64,000 nucleotides of DNA from Zingiber officinale (lineage: Eukaryota > Streptophyta > Magnoliopsida > Zingiberales > Zingiberaceae), in contig NC_055994.1 of assembly GCF_018446385.1 (NCBI RefSeq), positions 48,424,143 through 48,488,142 of the forward strand, read 5' to 3'. Each line of letters starts with the position of its first letter. The first letter of the stretch is position 1. The position numbers and the translations under genes were made by a program. Positions 1 through 9,717 of the stretch are shown here, piece after piece. The notes under the pieces were generated by a model. That model worked only from the letters and a program-made list of their open reading frames with translations. It did no database searches and was not told the origin of the DNA.

Positions 1-730
1 AAACCACATGAGCTATTGTACCACAGGTGAGGGGAAACTTACATAGTTTTCGCTTGTTGATCCTTAAGGAAGTGGTACCCTTGTGAGGAGGGAGGAGAAG
101 TTTCTCTTCCTAGTTTCCCTTTTTGTTTTTCTTCTTCTTGTATGAGGTAGACCTTGAGACTCCTTGCTAGTATTTGTTTTCCCTTAGAGAGAAAACCTAA
201 ACTTGGCTTTTGGAGATGAGGGAGGAGAGCTCTAGTTCTCGGTGGAGAAGAGAAAGAGGATGAGGAAGAAGAAGATTTAGAATTTCCCTTTCTCTTTTCT
301 CCTCTAATCCTTTTTATTCATCGTGGGAAGGATTCTTGTCCCCATTCATCCCCCTTTATCTTCTCTTTAATTCCCACGAAAATGAGAAGGGAGAGAGGAG
401 AGGAAGGCAATTCACCTTTTGCTTGCTTCTTCTCTTAACCAAGAGGAAGAGGAGGAAAGCCACTTGGTTTTCTCTTGCTCTTTTTCTTAGTTTTCTTTTA
501 TTTTCTCCTCACCTTTAACTAAATTTTTCATTCCTTCCTATCCAAATATTATTCATTATTCTAGTGGTTACTTCACACTAATTTAACTCTATCATTTGTG
601 GGAGGTTCAAGGTTCAAACCTCAACCTCTCCTTCTTTTTATTTCTATTATTTCTTTTTGATTCCTCTTACTTTCATGCTCTAAAGAAAATACTATCCATA
701 TACTTATCTTATAATTTCATGGGTGTTACA
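1..730 (-). repeat. Partial LTR of a Gypsy-1 family element (left part outside window)
   Basis: This stretch aligns by eye with the terminal ~750 bases of both Gypsy-1 LTRs (ending at 14640 and 21367): the 'accacaggtgagggga' block, the purine-rich segment, the 'ttcaaggttcaaacc'-like block and the terminal GGGTGTTACA at 721-730. It stops exactly where a Copia leader sequence begins, so it is a separate insertion. The other end and the target duplication lie outside the window. Small open frames here (for example 336-518) are composition artefacts. Confidence 0.8.
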
Positions 731-1820
731 ATTGATTCCTCAAACAATATAATTTAAATTCACCAACACCTCAAAATACTGTGATTTTCATATGCCACGA
801 TAGTGTGGTCGTATACTAATTCAAACATTTGTAAGAGGAGGTTTTACCCATTAATTTTATTATCTTGTCAACCTAACTTTATGACAAATAAAATTAATAG
901 TTGATTCATCTTCGGTCACACAAATAATAGTAGTGACTCTGATGGGGAGGATACTATTAAATACGTCTAAGTATATACCATTACTTCATACTTAGTCCAT
1001 ATTAGGATTGTGTCCCTTCAGATGGAGAAGATCACACAAACCTAAATAATTTCCTATAATCATCCATAGAGGAAGTTTGATCAAGTGATCTGCAAACAAA
1101 CTCATCTGATATGGAGGAAGGCACTTAAAGCCAATGCGCAAGTTTGAATGCATCACTTACAAACCAGTAATGAAGACCGTGGAATTTATTTAAATAATCC
1201 CTCTCCTACATTGTTATTTAAATTGAGGAATTTTAACATGCACACACATCACAGCACACATCATAGCACATAAAATAGCATATAAAGGCAATAAATATGA
1301 AAATAAAATTTCCAACTATTATGCCCTCATCCAACGCTGCCCTTTAATATGCCGCCAATGGATCGATATCCTCCAATATGCCGTAAATGGAACAAGCCGT
1401 CGCGTCTATCTCGCTTCCTTCTCTGTCGCGCCTCCGGTCCTCAAAATAGAGCCATGTATAGCAAGGAAACAAGCCACAACAAAAAGAAAATAAAATTTAC
1501 ATTTATCGATCCTATATTCCACAAAGGAATTTACATGTAATCTAGATTGAACATAATGTAAATAATAATAATAATAATAACTGGTCGTATTTAATTATTA
1601 CAATCATGCACACACAACAACCTTGACAAGCACGAGGGTTCAAATCACAGAAAAACACACAAAGCCATAATAGTTGGACTTAGGACACTTGTAACCATAG
1701 AGTTAATCTTTCTTGCACATCCTACTATTATCTGGCCTAAACTTATGTATGAGCAGTATATAATTTAACCCAAAACCAATCACACAGAGGTAGAAAACTT
1801 GCTCTGATACCACTTGAAGG
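731..1820 (-). other. 5' untranslated leader of a Copia element (copy A)
   Basis: The sequence is collinear with the leader of the nested Copia-2 element at about 55350-56487. Shared landmarks include 'attgattcctcaaacaat', 'tatgccacgatagtgtgg' and 'gatggggag' blocks. It lies between a primer binding site at 1801-1812 and the Gypsy-1 LTR end at 730, which interrupts it before gag. No coding frame was recognised. Confidence 0.75.
1801..1812 (-). other. Primer binding site (initiator Met tRNA), Copia copy A
   Basis: The minus strand reads TGGTATCAGAGC, the standard plant retrotransposon primer site complementary to the 3' end of initiator methionine tRNA. It lies 8 bases inside the LTR end at 1821, which marks the LTR to its right as the 5' LTR of a minus-strand element. 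Confidence 0.85.
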
Positions 1821-2617
1821 CGTTGGAATTTCGTTCTGTTTAAATTTCCCTGTACAAAAATTGTACAAGTATAAAACTATTCCTAGCAACCCGCATGTTC
1901 GATCAAACATGTGTTTGATCAATCAAGCAAGTTCTTGATGAATCAAAGCACACCTTGATCAAAGTACAAGATCGCTGGCCTCTTGTGTTGGTATTCAAAA
2001 TCGATACAAAGAAAACTAACAAATTATGCAACGGAATTAAAGAACTAGTTGTACCTTTCTTCATAGCTAAAGACCTCTTGATCTTTTACCATATTCCTCT
2101 CCTCTTCTTGGACGTCGTGTGGGCGATGATCTACTAAGACAAAACCACCCTCCTTCTCTTCTCGATTTTCAAACCACTGGCTACAAAAGGAGACTCTAGG
2201 ATGGGGAACCTTCTTCTCTTCTTCCTTCTCCTCTTCTTCCTCTTCTCCACTTCTTCCTCTTCTTCCACTTCTTCAAGCCACTATCCACCAAGGAATAGGA
2301 GGGGGGCGCCGGCCCTAGTTGTAGAGGAGGAGGGGTGCCGACCCTTGTTGTAGAGGAGGAGGGGCGCCAGCCACTAGGAAGAGATGTGGTCGGCACTAGG
2401 TGGAGATGTGGGGCACCAACCACCAAGGAGGGGTGCCGACCCTAGTCAAGGGAGAGAAGAGAATTGTGAAATTAGATTTTAGGGGGCACCACCTACTCCT
2501 TTTCTAACCTCTGCCGCCAGTTACAAAGAAAGAAAAATAATAGAATTCTATATAGAAAAAATCTCCCTTTCTATAACCAAATTAAACCAAACCAAGTTAT
2601 AGATGGGTGGATGCGAG

Positions 2618-2645
2618 CACTACAACAAAAACTGCAAACGACAAC
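2618..2645 (+). repeat. CACTA left terminal inverted repeat
   Basis: These 28 bases match the reverse complement of 8656-8683 perfectly. The outer part is CACTACAACAAAAACTGC. Confidence 0.92.
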
Positions 2646-2890
2646 ACCCCTACGACAACAGATTTAAGAGAAAGCGTTGCGTATTTGCTCAAAGACAACG
2701 GTTTTTGCCAAAACCGTTTTCTTTGAACTCCCATTAAATATAAAAGACAACGGTTTTGGGAAAATTGTTGTCATTGAGTGATTTATTTTTGAATCAACAA
2801 TACTTTTTACAACGATTTTCTAAATCCGTTGTCTTTAAGCTCTTTTTTAGTGGCTACGATAATAGTTTTGATAAAACCATTGTATTTGAC
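2646..2890. repeat. CACTA left subterminal repeat region
   Basis: Repeated 10-15 base motifs of the type 'gacaacggtttt' and 'aaaccgttgtc' occur in direct and inverted order. The same motif family fills about 8265-8655 at the other end. In characterised CACTA elements such subterminal repeats bind the element's transposase; binding here is inferred. Confidence 0.75.
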
Positions 2891-3125
2891 TTTATTCTTT
2901 TTTTCCCCTGGCGCACAGTTCTGTTTTCCCTCTCTTTGAAAATTTTTTGGCGTCGTGTTTTCCCCTTCGCGTTCCTGAACACTAAGCCATTTTTCTTTCC
3001 CTCTCCCCATATAATCTCTTCACACCATCCTACCGACCGCTGGATATTCCTCCACGACGGTGTGCTCTCCTCTCTCTCTCACTCTCACCCTCACTCTTGA
3101 TTTGTCTACCTTTGCCTCCTAAAGG

Positions 3126-3449
3126 TTCGAGACAGGCCATGTCCTTGGTGTGCTCCTTGCATCTTCCCCTCTTCTGGAGCAAGCCTGGACCCGCTGCCTG
3201 CATGCCAATGCAGGTAGCGCCAGCTTCGTCATCGACAAGAGCGACGACGCAGTCTTCATCGCCTTCTCTAGGGCGCAAGCCGCCGCTTCGCCGTCTGGCC
3301 TTGGAAGAGGGTTCTTTGAACATGTTTCCCTATATAGCAGCACACACAAGCTCTTCGCGCTGCTGGGAAGAGGCGAAGAGGACAGCGGCAGGAAGCCGCA
3401 GCCCGTGCTCCTCCAGGTCGGCGCCCTCCGCTTGTTTATGAGCTTGTAA
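3126..3449 (+). pseudogene. Captured fragment resembling a PAD4/EDS1-family lipase-like gene
   Basis: One open frame from 3126 reads FETGHVLGVLLASSPLLEQA at its start, continues with a tryptophan and a segment SASFVIDKSDDAVFIAFS, and ends at a stop at 3447-3449. The pattern 'ETxHVLxxLLASxPLL..AW..C..A' followed by 'SFV...D.V.(I/V)AF(S/P)' resembles the N-terminal lipase-like domain of the plant PAD4/EDS1/SAG101 family, which acts in immune signalling. Only about 100 codons are present; the catalytic-like centre and the EP domain are missing. The segment is GC-rich and compact, unlike the AT-rich DNA around it. The assignment is from memory of the family, so a related alpha/beta hydrolase is possible. 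Confidence 0.5.
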
Positions 3450-4814
3450 ATAAGTAGAACGTGGGTTGGCTGGCGGTTAAAGCAAAGAAGATCCTCATCC
3501 TCTCTCTTGTTTGATCCCTCTCTCTGGTGGAGAAGAAATAAATGGTGGACCAAATCGATCTTGATTGGCCTTGCAGCCTTCCCTTTGTCCTTCTCCTCCT
3601 CCTCCTCCTTTCCTGCTCTCTCTCCCAACTCGCTTCGTTGTGTCACTCCAAATCATTTTGGAAAAACTCTGGCTTGGGATCGATCCATGATGGAGCACCG
3701 ATTGCTTCGACGGATGATGGCCCTAATCTTGCGGTGGCGTCGCCTATCGAGGTCAGGTAAAGTTTTGATTTTTCCTGGTGCTTTGCTTCCCGTGGTTGGA
3801 ATTTGGTGGAAATTGTAGGCGAGAATTGTTGGATTTTGCCGAAATTGTGCGCATCCTTTCATGTAGATATCCTTGGAGAAGTTGCTTTTTTTATGCCGAC
3901 GGAGTTTTCCAAATTAGTATTTTCTTTTCTTTTCCTTTTGAAAAAAAATCGCCATTTCTTCTTTTTTAGTTCAATTTAGCAGCTTTTGCTGCCGCTACAG
4001 GCTTTGGTTGTTCCTTGATGTATCAGAATAATTCAAAGATTGGAGAAGAATATGAAAACATACGTCTGTTTCGCATGTAAGCAAGCTTCTTCTGTAGGGT
4101 CTATAGTAGACTGCAAAGGCATCAGGATTTTAGCCATGGCATCCTTGTTTATTGTTGTTTTTGTTCATGTCTATAGAACTACAGCAGAGTCAGAGATGTA
4201 TATTTCTACATTATATGCTCCAAGAAGACTGTCCATTTTCTAACAAAGAGAGTCAACAAGTTTTAGTCAAAATAGGCTAATTTTTCCATGCCTAGAGAAG
4301 GCAACAGAATCTTTGATGTCGAAGTCAGTCTTACATTAAGAAGATTATGAAAAGATGACAAATGATCCAAGTTTGATCTGCTTTCCACCATAAAATTAGC
4401 ATGTGACCTCTTCTATACTCCTTTTGTTGTTTAGTCAGTATTAAGATAAGAAGTTATGATTTTAATTCATTAATCATGGTCCTGTATACCATTAACCAGC
4501 TCTCCTGAATTTTAAAAAACTAAAATTTTAATAAGATGTGCATCTAATTGGATTTTCTTTAAGGTAATAATGTGATCCTATGTTTCTCAAGGGCATAAGT
4601 TGATGTCTATTAATATCGTAATAACATGTTATCTTGTCTAGGTAGATTTGTGATTGTTTCTTTTATTGCTATTGTTAGCTGCTGATATCAGATACTCAAA
4701 ACAAGTCGGCAGTACCAGTTCCTTAAATAAAGTTTCTTTAAATATATTTTGAACTTTCAAATTACTTTCTTGAAGAATTTGATTCCAGTAGCTGACTGTA
4801 GAGTTTTTTCACAG
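3450..4814 (+). other. CACTA interior, origin not recognised
   Basis: A pyrimidine-rich stretch (3480-3640) is followed by an open frame at 3542-3760 (72 codons, with a Leu-rich hydrophobic segment near residues 13-28). Its end, 'gtcag|gtaaag' at about 3755, looks like a splice donor, so this may be a captured first exon or leader. I recognise no product. From 3761 to 4814 the DNA is AT-rich and intron-like, with no supported exon before the FEN1-like one at 4815. Confidence 0.3.
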
Positions 4815-5460
4815 GTAACCAAACAACATAATGAAGATTGTAAACGTCTCTTAAGACTAATAGGTGTGCCTACTATTGAGGTAAACTAGTCCACTTTCAC
4901 TTATTGAATTCTTTATCCTTGCTACAAGAATTTGAACTAACAATGATACAATTTTACTTTCTCTTGCAAACATTTCCTAAAGCTGCATGCAATTGCTTAA
5001 TATACAAGTATTGTATCTCTTATTTTAGAAGCTAAACTCATCTTTCTGATCTAAAGGCACCCTATGAAGAAGAAGCTCAATGTGCAGCTCTTTGCAAAAG
5101 TGACAAGGTAAAATGATGCAATGTAACACAATCTATTTTATTTTTTTAACTTTAAAATCCTAAACATATTTGTTTGTTAGCAATCTCTAGGCGTTTGCGG
5201 TTGCCTCAGAAGACATATATGGATACTTTAACTTTTGGGGCACCAAGGTTTTTTCATCATTTAATGGATCCTAGTTCCAAAAAAATCTATGTGATGAAAT
5301 TTGAAGTTTCAAAGGTATATTTATTCTGCTTATTGCTAATTGAATTACTGTATTTATTCTCATCCTTATTTTTCAGGTTCTTGAAGAGCTAAGACTCACT
5401 ATGGATTAGTTCATTGATTTGTGTATTCTCTCTGGATGTGATTATTGCGATAGCATTAAA
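4815..5460 (+). pseudogene. FEN1: Captured flap endonuclease 1 (FEN1) fragment, four exons, disrupted
   Basis: Four exons with AG/GT borders can be read: 4815-4880 ([20 protein letters not shown]...), 5057-5107 (APYEEEAQCAALCKSDK), 5191-5314 (AVASED, then [19 protein letters not shown]) and 5377-5460 ([31 protein letters not shown]). They are collinear with the middle of FEN1, the structure-specific nuclease that removes 5' flaps in DNA replication and repair. Family metal-binding acidic residues are partly present (the EEEA exon and the aspartate of GCDYC). Exon 3 has an extra 4 bases 'atat' in the ED-MD motif, shifting the frame, and exon 4 has TAG at 5407-5409 where the family usually has glutamine. 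The N terminus and the C-terminal PCNA-binding end are absent. Introns are retained, so capture was from genomic DNA and not cDNA. Confidence 0.88.
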
Positions 5461-5815
5461 GGTAAACTAGTTCCTTTGTAGCTCAATATCAAGGTCATTT
5501 CGTTAGTAGCTCTTTTGTCTTGAATCTTTGCTGTTTTCTGGACTGCTGATGGTTGAATTTATTGTCATATTACATCTACTTTTCCCTTTTTGAACTGTGA
5601 TGGCTTGCAGTCCTGGACTTTGAATTTCCCGTTGTAATGATTAACTTCGTGGGATTTCATATTTCTCGTGGTGAATTTATTCTAAGGAAGAACATTTTCG
5701 TGAATTTACTTATACAAAATTTATGGCCCAATAGTTCCAAATCCACAAGCTCGAAGGCATATTTTGAGACCACAATTTTGCTTGCTGTTCGTGAGTTCCT
5801 GACTTCCTTTTGCAG
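5461..5815 (+). other. Fusion intron between the FEN1 and MTHFR fragments
   Basis: A FEN1-derived intron donor (ggtaaac at 5460-5466) runs without other recognisable exons into an MTHFR intron acceptor (ttttgcag at 5808-5815). The breakpoint between the two captured genes must lie inside this 355-base stretch. If transcribed, the exons on both sides could be spliced together into a chimeric RNA. Confidence 0.5.
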
Positions 5816-6541
5816 GTCTGCATGGAAACTATTATGCACTTAACATGCACGAATATGCCTGTGGAGAAGATCGACCATGCTCTGAATACCATCAAGGCCA
5901 ATGGTATTCAAAATGTCCTGGCACTCAAGGGGGATCCTCCTCATGGTCAAGATAAGTTTGTTCAAGTGGCTGGTGGATTTGCATGCACCCTTGATCCGGT
6001 ATACTTCTTTCGTACATTTTAAAGTCTTTTGGCTTCATTTATGGGGATTTTAATAGCTCATGAGTGGCCTTTGTTGAGAATCCTCTTTATCTTTTATCTT
6101 CACTGACTGAACACTGAACATCAAGATATACTAATTTTGTAAATTGTCCTTTTGAAATATACATAACTAAATATGTGGGCTATGGTCTCCATGACCAATG
6201 AAAGTAATAGTCTTGTTTTTTTAGCGATTAAGTATTTGTACTAGAAAGTTTATCTTATTTTAGACATTTTTTTATTGTGTTAATGGATGTATTTTGCAAT
6301 TGGCTTACAGGTGCAGCATATTCGAGCTAAGTATGGAGATTATTTTGGTATCACTGTTGCTGGGTATCCAAGTCAATTTAGAACAATCTCAATCCAAATG
6401 CTATTTAGTTATTCATATTGACCATGAATGTTATTCCTAAATACATTTTCCATTTTAGAGGCTCATCCTGATATGATACAAGGAGATGAAGGTGCTACAT
6501 TGGAAGCCTATAACAGTGACCTTGCTTATTTGAAGAGAAAG
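5816..6541 (+). pseudogene. MTHFR: Captured methylenetetrahydrofolate reductase (MTHFR) fragment, three exons
   Basis: Exons 5816-5998 (61 codons: [15 protein letters not shown]..., [20 protein letters not shown]...), 6311-6371 (VQHIRAKYGDYFGITVAGYP) and 6459-6541 (AHPDMIQGDEGATLEAY...LKRK) are collinear with the catalytic domain of plant MTHFR, which reduces 5,10-methylene-THF to 5-methyl-THF. The [13 protein letters not shown] and HLTCTN motifs are family hallmarks. All three exons are open and the exon junction phases fit; the junction codon (6371 joined to 6459-6460) gives Lys where plants usually have Glu. Flanking exons of the TIM barrel and the regulatory C-terminal half are missing, so no functional enzyme can be made. 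Confidence 0.92.
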
Positions 6542-8264
6542 GTTCCTCACCATTATTATCTAGAACATGATTAATTCTACAACTTGACTGTGACTAATTA
6601 AGTAATGCCACAACAAGAATTTGTATTGCATAAGTTTTATTTCTTAGAGATTATAAGTTTGTATTGCATAAGTTTATATTGAATAAATTTTTTCTCTTCT
6701 GTTTTGCAGACATTGAGTGTTATCCTGAAATTCTAGAAATCCTTCTCTCATGTCAAGATATTAGAGCTATGCGAAATATTTATTCTCTGGTTACAGTTCA
6801 TGCAGTACCTACATATGGAGAACATTAATGGAAAACATGTGATTTATGGGCAGATTCAGTGATGTTGTGGTCTGAATGGGTGGATTGCATACAGACTATA
6901 TTCATTACTAGGTATAAATTACTAGACTTCAAAAGATGGTTTAACACTTTGTTTGTGACTCCATGACGTATTGATTTTGATTCCTTAGTGCCAATAATTT
7001 GTTTGTTTACAGCTAGCTATCTCCTTTTCTCAATACTTCATTCTTGCATTTCTACCATGAGCAGAATTAGCTGGCATTTCCCTTATTTATTGCCTCTCTT
7101 TGTTCTCATCTTTTGCTTTGATATGTCAATACCTAATATACATCCATGTGTTATCTTGCTGATTACACATTTTGTGAATTTAGTTATAGGTAAAGTCGTG
7201 GTGTCCTTATAATTTTGTTTGGCAACCATGTGTTATCTATGGTCAGGACTTCTACTTCCTTTTCCTAAAAAATGGTTGCCAAACATGCATCGAACAGTGT
7301 TTCTTGGTATGTTTCTTTGTGGTCCAAAATTAATAATGGTTGGGTTGTGTAAGTAGCTTATTTAGTTGTTTCTGAATTATGTAAGGACTGACAATGTGGA
7401 AGTTATCTCCTTATGAATTGTTAGATGATGACCTTTTGTATCTTATGAGTTTCTCTACAAATTTCTTGTTTGTTCTCTCCTTATGGTTTTCATCTATATG
7501 CCATGACTCAATCCTGTGTTTCCTCCTATCTCACAGTCTCCATGTATGCAAGGTGGTAAGGATGAGTTTACATCTTTAACATTTTATAGAAAACATCTAT
7601 ATACTGTAGTTTGATTTCTTAATAGTTTGCTCTATATAATGCATGTTAGTTTGGTCAAATGAGTGACAAGGAGGTATATTTCTCAAGGAAGAAAAGATCA
7701 TTCCTTCTTTTGTGTTGAGTATAATGTAATTTTGTCCTGCGTGAATGGATGTTGCCGACTGTTTCTTGATACACACTGATTTGTATCATTTTGTTTGACT
7801 TGTGTAGCATGAAACAACACCTAATATCTGTTCTATCTTGTATTATTTGTTTTCCAGGAATTCGTGTTGTCATGTATACTATAATCTGGAATTCTGGAAT
7901 TTGATAAGTTTTGTTAAATTTTTCTCTTGCAGGTCGGCAATTCGTGAGGCATGAGTTTTTTTGATGTAAGAAGTGAGCTTTGTTAGGATGTAGCTTGCCT
8001 TGCTAATTTGTAAATTAAAAGTCATATGGAGAACAGCAAATGAAAAACATGTGATTTAATGTATATGGAGAACAATAATGGAAATTATGTGCATTTTGAT
8101 GAGTAACAACTCATTTTATATATTTTTGTATATGTGGCTACAAGATGAATTATATATGGATGTTTATTTTGGATTTAATGCAGTAAATATTTAGTTTTGT
8201 ATTAGTGGTTTGCTTATAGTAAAATAAGATTGGTTGTTTGGTATTAATGAACATTAAAGACAAC
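6542..8264 (+). other. CACTA interior, no recognisable gene
   Basis: AT-rich DNA with only short unrelated frames (6988-7212, 7394-7579). An acceptor-like 'ttttgcag' at about 6709 precedes a short stretch with no family I recognise. Repeats of a 'tatggagaacattaatggaaaacatgtgattt' type phrase occur at about 6815-6845, 8022-8060 and 8061-8095, suggesting internal duplication. Nothing supports a gene. Confidence 0.5.
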
Positions 8265-8655
8265 AGTTAAAAATGTTGTAAAAACTAGGTAAACCACAAC
8301 GAAATTTTTTTATAAAAGTGATAAAAGACAACAATTTTATCCGTTGTAAAATATATTAAACCTGTTTAAAAAAAACAAAACGTGTCAAATATTATCTACC
8401 ACAACAGTTTATATTTTTGTAAAAAAAGTCTACCACAACGGTTTATTTCTGTTGTTGAAATTATCTACTACAACGGTTTTAAAACGTTGTCGTATCCTTC
8501 GTAGCCAAATTTTGAGCATATATACAACAATGGATAAAAACTGTTGTCAAATGTCTACAAAGACAACGGAATCAAAACCGTTGTCGTAGGGCCCTACATT
8601 CTACAACGCCCTCAGTTACAACGGTTTTTTCACCCTACGACAACGGATAATATCC
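8265..8655. repeat. CACTA right subterminal repeat region
   Basis: About ten copies of 'acaacggttt'/'aaccgttgtc'-type motifs occur, including a short hairpin just inside the right TIR (gacaacggataatatccgttgtc at 8638-8660). Composition is unlike the captured gene DNA on its left. Confidence 0.75.
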
Positions 8656-8683
8656 GTTGTCGTTTGCAGTTTTTGTTGTAGTG
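8656..8683 (-). repeat. CACTA right terminal inverted repeat
   Basis: This is the perfect 28-base inverted partner of 2618-2645, followed by the target duplication GAG at 8684-8686. Confidence 0.92.
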
Positions 8684-9619
8684 GAGACTTTATATAGAGG
8701 CTACAACAGGGACCTAGAGGAGGAATTGGTATAGACCTCCTGATGGGCTTGGGCTTCCTGTGTTCAGCCCGAACACACAACCCAAGTCCATCAATAATAA
8801 CTCATACAACTAAAGGGTTATTATTAAACTACCGCACCAATCCCATATTACAATATGGGCTCCTTCTTATCATGAGTGCGTTAATCTCCCTGTGTTTAAG
8901 ATATCGTATGTTCGTTAATTAATTGAGTTACTGACAACCCAATTAATTAACATATGATTCCATGAGTAGTACCACTAAACTTTATTATCATGCCGGACTA
9001 AGTTCACCTGCAGGGTTTACATGATAATCCTTATGAGCTTCTCAAGGGTACATCATCTGTCTAAATAATTAGGACACAGATTCCTTCTATAATCAACAAC
9101 ACACCATATAAATAATACTATCTCCCAACTCATTGGGCCTATTGATTTAACAAATAAATCTCACCCATTGATAAGTTAAAGAAATAAATACTAAGTATAC
9201 GTGCTTGTTATTATATAGGGATTAAGAGGACGCACATCCATAATAATAGAGGTTCTGTTCTTTTATGTAGTCAGTATAAATCCAACAACCTCAAATGGTC
9301 CTGCTCAATACACACATAGTGTACTAGTGTAATTTTATAGTCAAGACAAATTAATACCAAATAACACTACAACCATTCCAATGGTTTGTCCCTATCCATC
9401 TTGGTTGTGAGCTACTATTTATAATTTATAAGGAACCGATAACATGATCTTCTGTGTGACACCACACACCATGTTATCTACAATATAAATTAAATGGACA
9501 ACTGTATTGACATATATACAAATATAAAATGCAAACATTTGTGCAAAGTGATTCTCATTTCAAAATATTTCAAAATAGATGTTCATACAAAAGCTAGGCT
9601 TATAGTATACATTCCAACA

Positions 9620-9717
9620 ATATCTATCCTTCTTCTCTTTAGGCTTTGATTTTTGACTAGCTAGACTCGGAGCTACGTGCAGTGGCCTTTCTTCAGGGTG
9701 ATCTTTCTTCTTCTCCT
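9620..9717 (-). other. 98-bp Copia-like coding island between two LTRs
   Basis: On the minus strand this short piece is open and reads as a Lys/Glu-rich linker (EKKKDHPEERPLHVAPSLA...). It resembles the charged region of a Copia gag before the zinc knuckle. It sits exactly between the end of LTR A (9619) and the start of LTR B (9718), so it is probably what remains of an older element into which both inserted. The gag origin is a guess from composition. Confidence 0.3.

Larger units (their letters stand above)
2618..8683 (+). mobile_element. Non-autonomous CACTA (EnSpm-like) transposon carrying host gene fragments
   Basis: The element is 6066 bp, begins CACTACAACAAAAA, and ends with the inverted complement. 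A 3-bp target duplication GAG sits at 2615-2617 and 8684-8686. Removing the element restores LTR sequence (gatgcgag + actttatatagaggc) homologous to other LTR copies. Subterminal regions (about 2646-2890 and 8265-8655) are dense in 'acaacggtttt' and 'aaaaccgttgt' motifs in both orientations, as CACTA elements usually show. No transposase (TNPA/TNPD-like) frame was seen. The interior holds plus-strand fragments resembling three unrelated host genes, so this is a gene-capturing Pack-CACTA type. Element orientation is set by the captured genes only. Confidence 0.9.
1821..9619 (-). repeat. 5' LTR of Copia copy A, split by a CACTA element
   Basis: The LTR segments are 1821-2617 and 8687-9619, about 1.73 kb in total. 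The left end reads CGTTGGAATT (TG mutated to CG) and the right end is AGTATACATTCCAACA, matching the ends of related LTRs at 24833 and 58894. The inner region shares the 'cccctgtacaaaaatttgtacaag' block and the conserved right half ('gtagtaccac', 'acctgcagggttta', 'gtgacaccacacaccatgttatc') with the other copies. It is shorter on the left than the 2.4-2.8 kb copies, so it is a subfamily or a deleted form. Confidence 0.75.

Noticed and set aside
2196..2426. Minus-strand Pro/Ser-rich protein in LTR A
   Set aside because: Arises from the 'ggaggaggggcgcc' repeat in the LTR; no conservation in other LTR copies.
4815..6541. Functional host FEN1 or MTHFR gene
   Set aside because: Only internal exons of each are present, FEN1 has a frameshift and a stop, and both lie within CACTA terminal repeats.
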